DNA from: Candidatus Leptofilum proximum
GTDB taxonomy: Bacteria > Chloroflexota > Anaerolineae > Promineifilales > Promineifilaceae
Assembly (NCBI GenBank): GCA_016710325.1
Contig: JADJXK010000002.1
Coordinates: 186,001-250,000 of the forward strand
Direction of reading: 5' to 3'
Length of the DNA: 64,000 nt
Shown: positions 1 through 8,700 of the stretch, piece after piece
Layout of the letters: each line of letters opens with the position of its first letter
Position numbering within the stretch: the first letter of the stretch is position 1
Made by a program: the position numbers and the translations under genes
The notes under the pieces: generated by a model
Told to the model about the DNA's origin: nothing
Databases searched by the model: none
What the model saw: only the letters and a program-made list of their open reading frames with translations

Positions 1-845
1 CGCAGCTCCAGCAAAAAAACAATCAGGTAAGCGAAGAAGATGAACAAAATGAGGCCGCTGTACCAAAAGCTGCTGGACATGCCAAACAGCAGAAACACGG
101 GCGCGGTGAGCGGCTTGAGGGGGTTGAAGGCGGTGGCTTGCTGCAGCGGCCGTAAGCTGCCCAGAGCTGGTTGTGCCTCGGCCAACATTAAATTGAGCCA
201 GGGAATGAAGCAAATGAGAATAACGGCCGTCATCGCCGCCGTTGCCCAGAAGGCACGTTTGTGACTACGGTAGGTGAGCAGGGCGTGCAATCCGACACCC
301 GCCAGAGCCAAAAAAGCAAACAGGTGCGTGTACACCGCCAGCAAAAACAAACCACCAGCCACAAACCACAAGCCACCAGTCTCTTTTTGACGAGCATGGA
401 GGGTAACGGCCGTTGCCACAACCACAAGCAGCATGAGCAGGGTATACATGCGCAGCTCATGGCTGTAGAGGATGTGGAAGGGAGAAACGGCCGTCAGTGC
501 GGCGGCCGTCAGGGAAACGGTGCGATTTTCGAATAATTGCTGGCCAAGCAGGTAAACAGCCGGGATGAGCAGGATGCCCAAGAGGGTGGAGAGGAGTTTT
601 ACGGCCGTATCAGAATCAGGCACCAGGTCTAGCCAGAAATGCAGCAGGAAGTAATACAGCGGTGGGTGGCTAGACTGTACCGTGTTGTTGGCGATCTGGC
701 TAACCGGCAGCCGCGCCGCCAGGTAGCTGATTGCCTCATCCAGCCATAAGCTGTCCCGCCCCAAACTGAAAAGGCGGAGAAAAATTGCGGAGAGCAGGAT
801 CGAGGCGAGCACGCCTTGGGCCGGTAGCTTGGCTGCTGATTTCAT
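1..845 (-). CDS. Membrane glycosyltransferase, ArnT/PMT-like (GT39/GT83-type), C-terminus cut by window edge
   Basis: Reading leftward from the ATG at 845 the frame stays open to base 1, giving about 281 residues of a larger protein. It starts MKSAAKLPAQG and has a first membrane helix, then LGRDSLWLDEAISYL, whose acidic DE pair after helix 1 is typical of GT-C enzymes that use polyprenyl-phosphate sugars. SSHPPLYYFLLHFW matches the HPPLYY motif of the ArnT/PMT_2 family. At least six further hydrophobic segments follow. It lies 8 nt downstream of another polytopic protein, so it probably ends the same minus operon. The family call is good; acceptor and sugar cannot be told. Four ACGGCCGT octamers lie inside it. 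Confidence 0.8.
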   Translation of the reverse strand, partial: MKSAAKLPAQGVLASILLSAIFLRLFSLGRDSLWLDEAISYLAARLPVSQIANNTVQSSHPPLYYFLLHFWLDLVPDSDTAVKLLSTLLGILLIPAVYLLGQQLFENRTVSLTAAALTAVSPFHILYSHELRMYTLLMLLVVVATAVTLHARQKETGGLWFVAGGLFLLAVYTHLFAFLALAGVGLHALLTYRSHKRAFWATAAMTAVILICFIPWLNLMLAEAQPALGSLRPLQQATAFNPLKPLTAPVFLLFGMSSSFWYSGLILFIFFAYLIVFLLEL

Positions 846-853
846 TGGTAGCT

Positions 854-2737
854 TTATGGCAGGGGGCAGGCCGTGAGAATCAATGACCCATCTTGGAATA
901 ATATATCTTCTTGGGCTATGTTTTCCAGGGCGAAGTCACGGCGAGTGGCCAGTATTTGCTGCATCTGTGTATCAAATGGTTCGAATAAAAATGCCCCCTC
1001 CTGAATATAGCGATCTGCAAAAGTGTCTTGATGGATGAGGAGATAATCTACCTCGTACTTCTGGCAAAACTGGTTGACCGTTTGTCGATCGGCGGCGTAG
1101 TAACTTTCCAGGGCTTCTTGCATTAGAAGCTGGTTGGTATGCGGCGTTTCACAGCTGAACAAAATCATTCTTTGGGCAAAAAGGGGGATGTTATCCAGGC
1201 TGCACGGGTTCCCGGCCAGGCGACTATCTTTAGGCAAGGTTTGCAAATAGGCAAACAGCACATGGTCGGCTTCGGGTGGGTCAGCGTTTTCGTCGAGGAT
1301 ACGGCCGTAAATTGCCAATCCCACAAATATGCAAAAGCCTAAAACGACCCAACTTCGTGTAGAAATGCTGGTGGCGTTTGCTGCGGCAACTTGCGATGAC
1401 GGTGAGGGTTCTTTCCGCAAATTTCGGACCAGCAGCAGCGTGACAAGCACGAGCCACAACAGGGCAAAGGCAATAGAGAAGTTAAAAAACAGCTGCCGAT
1501 CGGGAAACCGGAACCAACCGTAAACAATGACTGGTGCCATAAGCAGGGTGACACTGGCGACCAATGTGACGGGCTTCCGACTGTATTCGCTTATTATTTT
1601 TGCAGCGTGATGCATGGCTGCTTTGCCATTTAGCACAAGATAAAAAAGGGAAGCAAGCACAATGGTTGTTTGGGTGTACCGGCTGGGAAAGTAAAGCGGA
1701 AAGGATTTAGTGAGAAATATACCGAGCCAGGCAAGCACAAAGCAGATGAGGCTGGCGCTGAGCAAAACAAGAACGATGGGTGGCAAGGGGCGGCTTTGTG
1801 ATTTCAATAAAAATTTCATGCCAAGAGCTAGAAAAACCAAAATCACCGCATTGAGGGCATCGCTGCCAAAAACAAACAACCCGCCCGGTCCGGTGTAGGG
1901 GAACACCGTAAACAGAGGATAACGTCCTTCCGTGAGCGGACCGAGATCAAAAAACGAACTGGTTTGGTCAATGCTGCTGGCAACCTGGTCACTGCCCTGT
2001 GCCAGGAGTGCAGGAAGCAGCAGGAGGGCACTGAGGAAAACGGCCGTTCCCAAAGGCAGCAGCGGTTTCCACTGGATGGAAAACCGTTTCCCCTGACTCC
2101 CCCAAGAAACGTGAACCAAAGACAAACCAAACGTCGCTGCTCCTAAGATAAAAATTGGTGGGTAAATGGTGCTGCTCAAAAAAACCACCAGAGCAGCGCG
2201 CCAGTAATGCTGTCGGGTCAGATAATAAAGCAAGGCTATCAGCAGCGGCAGAGCAAAGGATCGCTGTAAACCGGCCGTAACCGAAATATTGCTGGAGAAA
2301 ATGAGGTTTAGAAAAATGAACCCAATGCAAAGAACAAGCGCGTTTTTCTCTGTGGTAAATGTCTGGCCCAGTCGAAACAAGTAGAAAACCGAGATCAACA
2401 TGAGCGGAAAGATGAGCAGCTTGCTGAATAGAATGACGGAGTTTGTCAACCCGCTCAAGAAAAACAAGATGCCATACCCCGGACTGAACTTGCTGATAAC
2501 GAAGCTTTGGCCCAGGAATTCAAGTTCCATAAGCTGATGGCCAACCAGCGTGTCGTTAGCAAAAAGCGTCGGGTCAATCATGCGGTGCAGCCAGTAGAGG
2601 TTGCGTAGATCATCGTTCACTTTGAATGCGTCGGTTAACAGCAGCCATTGCAGCCATAGGGCGACAAGCAGGCCCAGGCCGAGCGCAGTCCAAAGCAGGT
2701 GGCTGCCAGTGCTTTCAGATTGAGAGGATTTATTCAC
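854..2737 (-). CDS. Polytopic membrane protein, GT-C-like, probable envelope glycan biosynthesis
   Basis: About 627 residues with 11-13 hydrophobic segments and a soluble C-terminal domain of about 130 residues. The first loop holds NDDLRNLYWLHRM, where acidic residues after helix 1 recall GT-C transferases, but no family signature is clear. I chose GTG at 2737: it has AGGA 8 nt upstream and overlaps the end of the preceding DUF2304 gene by 8 nt (GTGAATAA). The longer TTG start at 2773 adds 12 residues. Position between a GT-C enzyme and a DPM1-like transferase suggests it uses or modifies lipid-linked sugars (inference). Confidence 0.65.
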   Translation of the reverse strand: MNKSSQSESTGSHLLWTALGLGLLVALWLQWLLLTDAFKVNDDLRNLYWLHRMIDPTLFANDTLVGHQLMELEFLGQSFVISKFSPGYGILFFLSGLTNSVILFSKLLIFPLMLISVFYLFRLGQTFTTEKNALVLCIGFIFLNLIFSSNISVTAGLQRSFALPLLIALLYYLTRQHYWRAALVVFLSSTIYPPIFILGAATFGLSLVHVSWGSQGKRFSIQWKPLLPLGTAVFLSALLLLPALLAQGSDQVASSIDQTSSFFDLGPLTEGRYPLFTVFPYTGPGGLFVFGSDALNAVILVFLALGMKFLLKSQSRPLPPIVLVLLSASLICFVLAWLGIFLTKSFPLYFPSRYTQTTIVLASLFYLVLNGKAAMHHAAKIISEYSRKPVTLVASVTLLMAPVIVYGWFRFPDRQLFFNFSIAFALLWLVLVTLLLVRNLRKEPSPSSQVAAANATSISTRSWVVLGFCIFVGLAIYGRILDENADPPEADHVLFAYLQTLPKDSRLAGNPCSLDNIPLFAQRMILFSCETPHTNQLLMQEALESYYAADRQTVNQFCQKYEVDYLLIHQDTFADRYIQEGAFLFEPFDTQMQQILATRRDFALENIAQEDILFQDGSLILTACPLP

Positions 2738-3128
2738 CTGATTGGTCCTGCGTTTGGGTGAGGTGGCTGGCAAACTCCGCGACTTTTTTCTCTTGTTCGG
2801 TCAGTTTCCAGCTTAGAATGCCTACCTGCTGGGCCAGCTCTTTGTTTTTGCGGCTGAGATGGGTAATGATGACAGAAAATTGCAGCATGATGAGCAAAAA
2901 GAAGCCAAAGCCGATGACAAAAAGAGCTGCTGGTGGATAAAAAATGCCCATGACCGAAGCCAGCACATCCAGCAGTTCCCGCCAAAGCGAAAGGACGAAG
3001 AGGGCAACGGCCGTTATCAGCCAAAGCAGCGCATAATTTTCGGCAACCTGCCGCCGCCTTACCATCTCTAGGATGAGCCCGAGCAAAAATACAGACCCCA
3101 AAACGGCAATAATTTCGACTTGAGCCAT
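2730..3128 (-). CDS. DUF2304 family small membrane protein
   Basis: 132 residues. Three hydrophobic helices (about 5-20, 32-50 and 65-88) come before a charged coiled-coil-like tail with KNKELAQQVG and KLTEQEKKVAE. The pattern EMVRRRQVAENYALLW in the first cytoplasmic loop is typical of DUF2304 proteins, which very often lie next to dolichyl-phosphate-mannose-synthase-like transferases, as here. AAGGAG sits 6 nt before the ATG. The biochemical role of the family is not established; a partner or membrane anchor for the neighbouring GT2 is the usual guess. Confidence 0.8.
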   Translation of the reverse strand: MAQVEIIAVLGSVFLLGLILEMVRRRQVAENYALLWLITAVALFVLSLWRELLDVLASVMGIFYPPAALFVIGFGFFLLIMLQFSVIITHLSRKNKELAQQVGILSWKLTEQEKKVAEFASHLTQTQDQSGE

Positions 3129-3138
3129 TGGTATCTCC

Positions 3139-3867
3139 TTAGTGCCTTACCGGTTTACGCATCGCTTCTAGCAGCACAGCAAGCAAGACTTTTATAACGT
3201 AATAAAATGAGTGAAGGGGCGTTATGGACGATTTGCCATGCTGTCGTGGTTTCATGGTAACGGTCACTTCGCAAATGCGGAATTTCGCTCGTGAAAGCAT
3301 TACGAGTCCTTCAATTTCAGGATAATCTGGGGGTAAGTGCCTGGCTAATACCGCCATTGCGGCGCGATTGGCCATCCAAAAGCCAGAGGTTGTGTCTGTA
3401 AAACGCTGTCCGGTGAGGCGTGAGACAACGCTGGCGAACAGTTTGATGCCCACTGCCCTGGATCGTGACGCCGTGTAGCCGCCACCTTCTTTGTAGCGCG
3501 AACCAATGACAGCGTCTACTTCACCTGAGACGATTTTTTGATAGAGCTCAGGCAGGTGACGCGCGTCATGTTGGCCATCTCCATCCAAGCGTCCCACGAC
3601 ATCGTAGCCCATCTCGTACGCAAAGCGGTACCCGGTTTGCACCGCACCGCCAATGCCTAGATTGTAGGGTAAATCGACGACAAAAGCGCCGAGGGTCCGG
3701 GCAACAACGGCCGTATCATCCACAGAACCATCATTCACCACCAGGATATCCACGTCTAGCGGTTGCTGGCGAATATCAGCAATAACCCCTGGCAGATTTT
3801 TGGCCTCATTGTAGGCGGGCACCATGATCAATATTTTTTTCTGACTTTTTGTTGTCGCAGAGTCCAA
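3139..3867 (-). CDS. GT2 family glycosyltransferase, DPM1/polyprenyl-phosphate type
   Basis: 242 residues, one GT-A domain. Seen: VPAYNEAKNL near the N-terminus, VVNDGSVDDT, the metal-binding DGDGQHD (DxD equivalent) and an IGSRYKEGGG segment, as in polyprenyl-phosphate mannosyl/glucosyltransferases. There is no C-terminal membrane domain, so it probably works with the adjacent DUF2304 protein at the membrane, loading a sugar on polyprenyl phosphate for the GT-C enzymes (inference). The start is TTG, with AGGA 9 nt upstream. It belongs to the minus glycan operon, 10 nt from the DUF2304 gene. Confidence 0.85.
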   Translation of the reverse strand: MDSATTKSQKKILIMVPAYNEAKNLPGVIADIRQQPLDVDILVVNDGSVDDTAVVARTLGAFVVDLPYNLGIGGAVQTGYRFAYEMGYDVVGRLDGDGQHDARHLPELYQKIVSGEVDAVIGSRYKEGGGYTASRSRAVGIKLFASVVSRLTGQRFTDTTSGFWMANRAAMAVLARHLPPDYPEIEGLVMLSRAKFRICEVTVTMKPRQHGKSSITPLHSFYYVIKVLLAVLLEAMRKPVRH

Positions 3868-3895
3868 TTTGGCCTGTCCTTAACCTCCGGCATTC

Positions 3896-4882
3896 TTAGG
3901 GTAATCCCTGGTTCTGTGTCTGCCGGTGCGTTTGTAAAAAGTCTATCAGTAGGGAAATTCCCCCAATCAGGCTGGTGACAATGACGAGCAAGGAAGTGGT
4001 TAATGAAAGCGCTAGAGCCTGGGAGCTATCAATTTGTATGCCCGTTAACAGGCCAACGAGCCCCACTTCGCGAATGCCAATGCCATTGAAAGAAATAGGC
4101 AGTATGAGCGCTATGCCAATAACGGAGAGGAACAGCAGCAGCTGCCACCAGCCAACCGGCATAGCCATGGCCACAGCCAGCACCCAAACAGCCCAGGCAC
4201 TCATAAGTTGAGCCAGAATGCTAAGCAGCAGAACGAGCAGCAGTGCAAACGTGTGCCCCTGCAATTTTTGGCGTACCGCAACGAATTTTTCAATGAAGTG
4301 GGCAATCCAACTGGTTTTATTTTGAGGTTTTAGCACTGTTGCAGGCTTTTTATTTAAGAAGCTTAAAAGAGGAATGGCGAGCAGCAAAAAAAGGGTGAGG
4401 CCAGCGCCAAGGTCTTGGGCTTGGTTATCCCAGCCAACCTCGTTTGCCAAGCTCCAGGTCATAACTCCCGCCAGCAGCAGGATCGCGTACAGCATCACGA
4501 TCCGGCTGATAAGGACCGAGAGCGTGGCATCGAGTATTCTCCGGCTTAATCGACCGACCTGGTAGACTCGCAAAGAGTCACCGCCAATAAATGAGGCAAA
4601 ATTATTGATGAAAAGGGATTGGAAAAACAGTTTACCCACGGTCTGAATTGGCAGGTCGAAACCCAAAATGTGAAGGGCAACAGCCCAGGCAGTGGCAAAA
4701 AGAGCGTTGCTCAGGGTAAAAATCAGGAAGCTGCTGGCCAGTGCGGCGGGTGAAAGCTGGCGCAGCTGCTGCCACATGTTCGCCAGGGGTACTGTGTTGA
4801 GCAGATAAACTAGCAAGATGGCCGTTCCACCAATCTTTAACCATCCTTGCCACCGCTGCCAAAATCTGGAAAGATGTTGCAT
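3896..4882 (-). CDS. Lysylphosphatidylglycerol synthase TM-region-like / UPF0104 flippase-like membrane protein
   Basis: 328 residues, about eight membrane segments. FINNFASFIGGDSLRVYQVGRL near residue 100 and the NGIGIREVGLVGLL segment near 270 are the two conserved regions of the AglD/YbhN/MprF-N family. These proteins are usually linked to lipid or polyprenyl-linked sugar translocation. It sits between a GT2 and a methyltransferase in the glycan cluster, so a role in moving a glycolipid is likely but unproven. One ACGGCCGT-free gene of about 1 kb; start ATG at 4882, 6 nt after the methyltransferase stop. Confidence 0.75.
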   Translation of the reverse strand: MQHLSRFWQRWQGWLKIGGTAILLVYLLNTVPLANMWQQLRQLSPAALASSFLIFTLSNALFATAWAVALHILGFDLPIQTVGKLFFQSLFINNFASFIGGDSLRVYQVGRLSRRILDATLSVLISRIVMLYAILLLAGVMTWSLANEVGWDNQAQDLGAGLTLFLLLAIPLLSFLNKKPATVLKPQNKTSWIAHFIEKFVAVRQKLQGHTFALLLVLLLSILAQLMSAWAVWVLAVAMAMPVGWWQLLLFLSVIGIALILPISFNGIGIREVGLVGLLTGIQIDSSQALALSLTTSLLVIVTSLIGGISLLIDFLQTHRQTQNQGLP

Positions 4883-4888
4883 ATTGGC

Positions 4889-5455
4889 TCAAGCCTTCGT
4901 AAACACGGCTCTCAGTTCACAAAAGTAGAGCAATTTTCCGGGCCATTCCAGGCGGAAGGGGTAAAAATAGCTCTGCTTTTGCTGGAGATTAAAGCGTCTG
5001 GCAATTTGGGCCAGGTCAGATTGTTTGAGCAGGTTGACATGGGTGTCATCGTGTTTGAAACCTGCTTCTTGGGGCACAGTGATGGCCAGAACACCACCCG
5101 GTTTTAACACGCGTGCTGCCTCAGCAACGGCCGTTTCCACCGAATCCAGATGCTCCAAAATATTAGACGCCAGGACGCCGTCAAATGAACCCTCAGTAAA
5201 AGGCAGCGGATACGCACCGCTCACGCAGCAGGTAAAACCTTGCTGGTGACAGTGCCTGACCATCAACGGATTGATGTCTATGCCCAGGCTGTCACCGTTG
5301 TATTGCTGCAAGAATTCACCAATGCCACAGCCTACATCAAGCACCTGTCCATGAAAATGGCGGGTGAGGTCCGCAATAAAAAAGCGCCGGATCCAAAAAC
5401 TGAAGCGGCTGCGTTTCATCAGGTAGTTGTAATAAGTTTGTTGTTCGTGGCTCAT
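4889..5455 (-). CDS. Class I SAM-dependent methyltransferase (Methyltransf_11 type)
   Basis: 188 residues from the ATG at 5455. That ATG overlaps the stop of the upstream GT2 as ATGA, a normal translational coupling, so longer starts are unlikely. VLDVGCGIGEFLQ is motif I binding SAM, LGIDINPLMV supplies the acidic ribose ligand, and FDGVLASNILEHL is the post-I acidic motif. VLKPGGVLAITVP is motif III. It probably methylates a glycan, lipid carrier or small molecule made by the cluster. The substrate cannot be inferred. Confidence 0.85.
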   Translation of the reverse strand: MSHEQQTYYNYLMKRSRFSFWIRRFFIADLTRHFHGQVLDVGCGIGEFLQQYNGDSLGIDINPLMVRHCHQQGFTCCVSGAYPLPFTEGSFDGVLASNILEHLDSVETAVAEAARVLKPGGVLAITVPQEAGFKHDDTHVNLLKQSDLAQIARRFNLQQKQSYFYPFRLEWPGKLLYFCELRAVFTKA

Positions 5456-6525
5456 CGATAGATCCATTTGGCCAATCTTAATCCTGGTGCGGCCATCAGC
5501 CACGCGGCCGTTTCCACACCGCGCAGCAAAACAGGATTCTTGTTTGAAACATACTGAGCGTTCAGCCGGGCGCTAAAAACAGCAATAAGATGGGTCGGCT
5601 GGGCACAGGTGAGCTTTTGTCGTCGCGTGGCAATCCAATTCCTTTCTTGAAAAAGTGCCCTCCAGGCGCGCCACTTTGCCTTGACCTGTTTTTTGCCCTG
5701 CAAAACAGCGTACCCCCAAGAGACAAACTCCATCAACAGGATTGAGGGCGCCATTAGCAGCAACAGCCAGCCATTCATCAGGCTGAACAAGGAGAGATAA
5801 CGGTTTCGCTCCAGGTAGAACATTTTTCGTGGAGAGAAGCTGGATGTATAGGCATGGCGCACAATAGAATTGGGTACGGCCGTACACGCATACCCCGCAC
5901 ACCGTATCCGCAACGATAAGTCGGTGTCTTCATAATACATGAAAAACATTTCTTCAAAACCAGCCAGCGAACTAAATAAGTCCCGGCGCATCACAAATGC
6001 TGCGCCGCTAACGGCACTCACCGTGTACGGCGCTGTTTTTGACACTGGCTTGCCATATTTTTCGCAGTAAGTTAATCCTGAAAAATGCACAGTATTGCCA
6101 CACGTGTTTACGCGGTCTGGTTCATGGGCAAAAACAATTTGTGGCGTAACTGCACCGATGGTTTTGTCAGCGGCAAGCGTTTCAAGCAGCGGCTGGAGCC
6201 AATTTGCCTCTACTATCGTGTCCGGGTTCAAAAAGGCGACATACTCTCCGGTGGCCAGCTTCGCGGCGCAGTTGTTCGCTGCGGCAAAGCCAATGTTTGT
6301 GTTACTGGATTGTAGGTGAACGGCCGTAAATTTTTCTTGAATAAGCTGCACCGTGTTATCTGCCGAGGCATTGTCAAACACGATGATCTCGTGAGGTTGA
6401 ATAATGGTGGCTTGCAGTGCCTCAAGACAATCAACGATGAACGGACCGCTGTTATAGGTAACGATAATAACGGATACTGAGGGCCAACCCGTTTGGGCTG
6501 ATTGGTCAATTGATTGGCGGGTCAT
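5452..6525 (-). CDS. GT2 glycosyltransferase, rhamnosyltransferase (WbbL)-like
   Basis: 357 residues. VIIVTYNSGPFIVDCL starts the GT-A fold; IVFDNASADNT and NIGFAAANN are typical of the WbbL/RfbF rhamnosyltransferase group, and FLNPDTIVE is the DxD-like region (NPD). FEEMFFMYYEDTDLSLR is the catalytic ED motif of this subgroup. The C-terminal 110 residues hold an amphipathic or membrane-associated segment. It is translationally coupled to the downstream methyltransferase. Function: transfer of a deoxyhexose or similar sugar onto a lipid-linked glycan in the cytoplasm (family inference). Confidence 0.85.
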   Translation of the reverse strand: MTRQSIDQSAQTGWPSVSVIIVTYNSGPFIVDCLEALQATIIQPHEIIVFDNASADNTVQLIQEKFTAVHLQSSNTNIGFAAANNCAAKLATGEYVAFLNPDTIVEANWLQPLLETLAADKTIGAVTPQIVFAHEPDRVNTCGNTVHFSGLTYCEKYGKPVSKTAPYTVSAVSGAAFVMRRDLFSSLAGFEEMFFMYYEDTDLSLRIRCAGYACTAVPNSIVRHAYTSSFSPRKMFYLERNRYLSLFSLMNGWLLLLMAPSILLMEFVSWGYAVLQGKKQVKAKWRAWRALFQERNWIATRRQKLTCAQPTHLIAVFSARLNAQYVSNKNPVLLRGVETAAWLMAAPGLRLAKWIYR

Positions 6526-6535
6526 CTGGAATCAT

Positions 6536-7744
6536 TCACGTTTGGGCAAGGGCTGTGGCACTTTGGCGCTTTTTCCTGAATTTGGCAACCACGAGAAAGT
6601 AAAAGAAGATACCTGTGGCTAACGGTACAGACACGGTCAGCGTATCGCTCTCCCGGCTGTCGGCCAGCCAGAGCGTGCCCCAGGGCAGTATAAAGGCCAG
6701 CAGGGTCCACACAAGCGCAGCTGAACTGCGCTTCTTGATTACCAGGAACAATAACATGGCCGGAAGCAGCAGCAGCAAATGTTCATACACCCAGGCGTAA
6801 GGTGTGGTCAGCAGAGAGCCAATCAGCGCCAGGGGCATCACTTCTGTCTCGGTGAGGGTAGGGTTACGGAAGATGATCAGGCCAACAACGGCCGTTACCC
6901 CCACCACAAACACCAACCCCAAAATCGCCCACCATTCCGGCCAGATTTCGTAGGCCAGCCCCCACACGGTGGGCGTAATGGCGGTGACTTCTGTTTTGCC
7001 AGTGACGTTGAGCCATTCAAACAGCCAGCCGGGCCGCACCAGCCAGCTAACCAGCAGCATGGTTAATCCCCCAGCCACTGCCCCAGCAACGATGTGCCAG
7101 CGCCGCCGCCACAACAGCCACAGGCCAAAAGCGGGGACAAACAGTACAAAGGCATTGGGCTTAATAATGACAAATGAGAGGACGATGCCCGCCAGAAACG
7201 GCCGTTCCCGCTTTACCAGCCACAAAAATAGCGCCAGGAGGAAAAACAGCAAAAAGGTGATCTGGCCATTGTTCATGCTCACCAATACTGCCCGGTAGGT
7301 GAAGATAAACAGAGCCACCAGGGCAAATTCCGCCACAGGCAGTGGCCTGGTGGTGTACGAGTTGATTAATAAGAACATCCCGCCGCCCAGCACACAAAAC
7401 GAAAACGCCAGCCAGGCGGCGGCGCCCCAACCCAGGTCCAGCGCCGCAAATGGCAGCGCCAGCAGCAGCGTCCATAGAGGGAAGGGAGCCCGATCATCTG
7501 GCATCCAGGTGCTGCCCAGCTCGGCCCGCAGCGGCAGCCAGACGGCCGGATCGTACGGATCTAGCCCGCGCAGAACCGCCTTGCCCCCGGCATACAAACT
7601 CATAAAGTCCCGATTGTTGTACCGGGCCGGGCCGGTAAACATTTCATACATGCCCCACGTTAGCAGCACAAAAACTAACAAGGTGAGAATAGCTATGACA
7701 AGTGGGTTTTGTGTTTTTGCCGGAACAGCTTTTGTTGAGGTCAT
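6536..7744 (-). CDS. GT87/DUF2029-family membrane glycosyltransferase-like protein
   Basis: 402 residues with about ten membrane helices. The early loop has NNRDFMSLYAGGKAVLRGLDPYD, close to the FxxYYxAGxAxLxGxdPY pattern of DUF2029/GT87 mannosyltransferases, and NNGQITFLLFFLL fits the family's N-GQ motif. This would be a GT-C enzyme with an extracytoplasmic active site using polyprenyl-phosphate sugar. The start ATG at 7744 has no Shine-Dalgarno, but TAAACT ends 7 nt upstream, so the mRNA may be leaderless. It is the first gene of the minus run 1-7744. Confidence 0.75.
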   Translation of the reverse strand: MTSTKAVPAKTQNPLVIAILTLLVFVLLTWGMYEMFTGPARYNNRDFMSLYAGGKAVLRGLDPYDPAVWLPLRAELGSTWMPDDRAPFPLWTLLLALPFAALDLGWGAAAWLAFSFCVLGGGMFLLINSYTTRPLPVAEFALVALFIFTYRAVLVSMNNGQITFLLFFLLALFLWLVKRERPFLAGIVLSFVIIKPNAFVLFVPAFGLWLLWRRRWHIVAGAVAGGLTMLLVSWLVRPGWLFEWLNVTGKTEVTAITPTVWGLAYEIWPEWWAILGLVFVVGVTAVVGLIIFRNPTLTETEVMPLALIGSLLTTPYAWVYEHLLLLLPAMLLFLVIKKRSSAALVWTLLAFILPWGTLWLADSRESDTLTVSVPLATGIFFYFLVVAKFRKKRQSATALAQT

Positions 7745-7855
7745 AGGTAATAGTTTACCGTGGCACTCCTCATTTCAACATAGTCAATAAGATTTACCGT
7801 GTTTCAAACGCGATACCGGCAAGAATGTAACATAGTTTCCTTACAAAAAGAAAAA

Positions 7856-7879
7856 ACCCAGGTACTATCGTGCCTGGGT
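7856..7879 (-). terminator. Rho-independent terminator after the CpsD-like kinase gene
   Basis: Perfect 7-bp stem ACCCAGG/CCTGGGT with a 10-nt loop. On the minus strand it is followed by TTTTTTCTTTTT. It lies 38 nt downstream of the kinase stop, so it separates the 7.9-11.2 kb transcript from the 1-7.7 kb one. Confidence 0.85.
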
Positions 7880-7916
7880 CTGATTTCTATCGTCGAAAAA
7901 TTCGCTAGGGAGTATT

Positions 7917-8561
7917 TTAGCTGTAATACGCTTCCATGGAGCTGTCTACCGGGGCATTGGTAAGCGTGGCGCCAATAATTTTGACCCGCGCTTTTTCCAA
8001 AATCTCTTTGGCCCGTTCGGCATGTTCGCGGCGGGTTTTACCGGCGCTGAGCACCAGCAGCACACCATCAACTTTGGCGCCCAAAACGGCCGCATCCGTC
8101 ACCGCATTCACCGGCGGGGCATCAAACAGGATGATGTCGGCCTTTTCCTGCAGCCGGGCGATGAGCTGATCAACCTGCGGCGTGCCCAGGATATCGGCCG
8201 GATTAGGCGGCTTGGTGCCTGCCGTGAGCACCCACAGGTTTTCCACGGCCGTTCCTTGCAGCGCCGGTTCACTGTTGTGCAAAATGGCATCGGTAAACCC
8301 CGGCTCTGCCTGCAGGTTAAACAGGGTGTGCAGCGACGGCCGTCGCAAATCACAATCGACTAGCACCGTTTTACGGCCGCTCTGGGCCATGGTTACCGCC
8401 AGGTTAGACACCGTACTGCTTTTGCCTTCGCCCATCACCGGGGAGGTGACCACCAGCGAGCGCAAAGGAGTTTCCAGGCTGTAAAATGAAAGATTTGTCC
8501 TCAGCGTGCGAAACGCCTCACTTAAAGGCGAACGCGGGTTTGTAATCGTCACTAAATCCAT
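7917..8561 (-). CDS. CpsD/CapB-type BY-kinase (P-loop exopolysaccharide regulator)
   Basis: 214 residues. SPVMGEGKSSTVSNLA is Walker A, VLVDCDLRRPSLH is Walker A', and IILFDAPPVN is Walker B, in the order and spacing of bacterial tyrosine kinases that control Wzz/CapA. The C-terminus ends MEAYYS, with only two tyrosines rather than the usual long Tyr cluster, so autophosphorylation may be reduced. N-terminal SPLSEAFRTLRTNL is the family's conserved EAYRxLRTN helix, which contacts the neighbouring subunit. It lies downstream of two Wzz-like proteins, the split kinase/activator arrangement. Role: control of polysaccharide chain length or export. Confidence 0.9.
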   Translation of the reverse strand: MDLVTITNPRSPLSEAFRTLRTNLSFYSLETPLRSLVVTSPVMGEGKSSTVSNLAVTMAQSGRKTVLVDCDLRRPSLHTLFNLQAEPGFTDAILHNSEPALQGTAVENLWVLTAGTKPPNPADILGTPQVDQLIARLQEKADIILFDAPPVNAVTDAAVLGAKVDGVLLVLSAGKTRREHAERAKEILEKARVKIIGATLTNAPVDSSMEAYYS

Positions 8562-8580
8562 ATCTCACCAAACTCTTCAC

Positions 8581-8644
8581 GGGGCGAGGCAGGTGGAGGT
8601 TAAACCTTTTGTTTGGTAAGGATTTTACCCACCTGCCTCGCCCC
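8581..8644. repeat. Inverted repeat, GGGGCGAGGCAG family
   Basis: Perfect 16-bp arms (8581-8596 and 8629-8644) in the gap before the kinase gene. A related, imperfect copy lies at 60309-60375. Next to it, 8670-8686 has GACCACCGTTCACCGAT, identical to 56089-56105. Confidence 0.85.
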
Positions 8645-8700
8645 TACTTTTAACTTTTCACTGAATACTGACCACCGTTCACCGATAACCGTTCACCGCT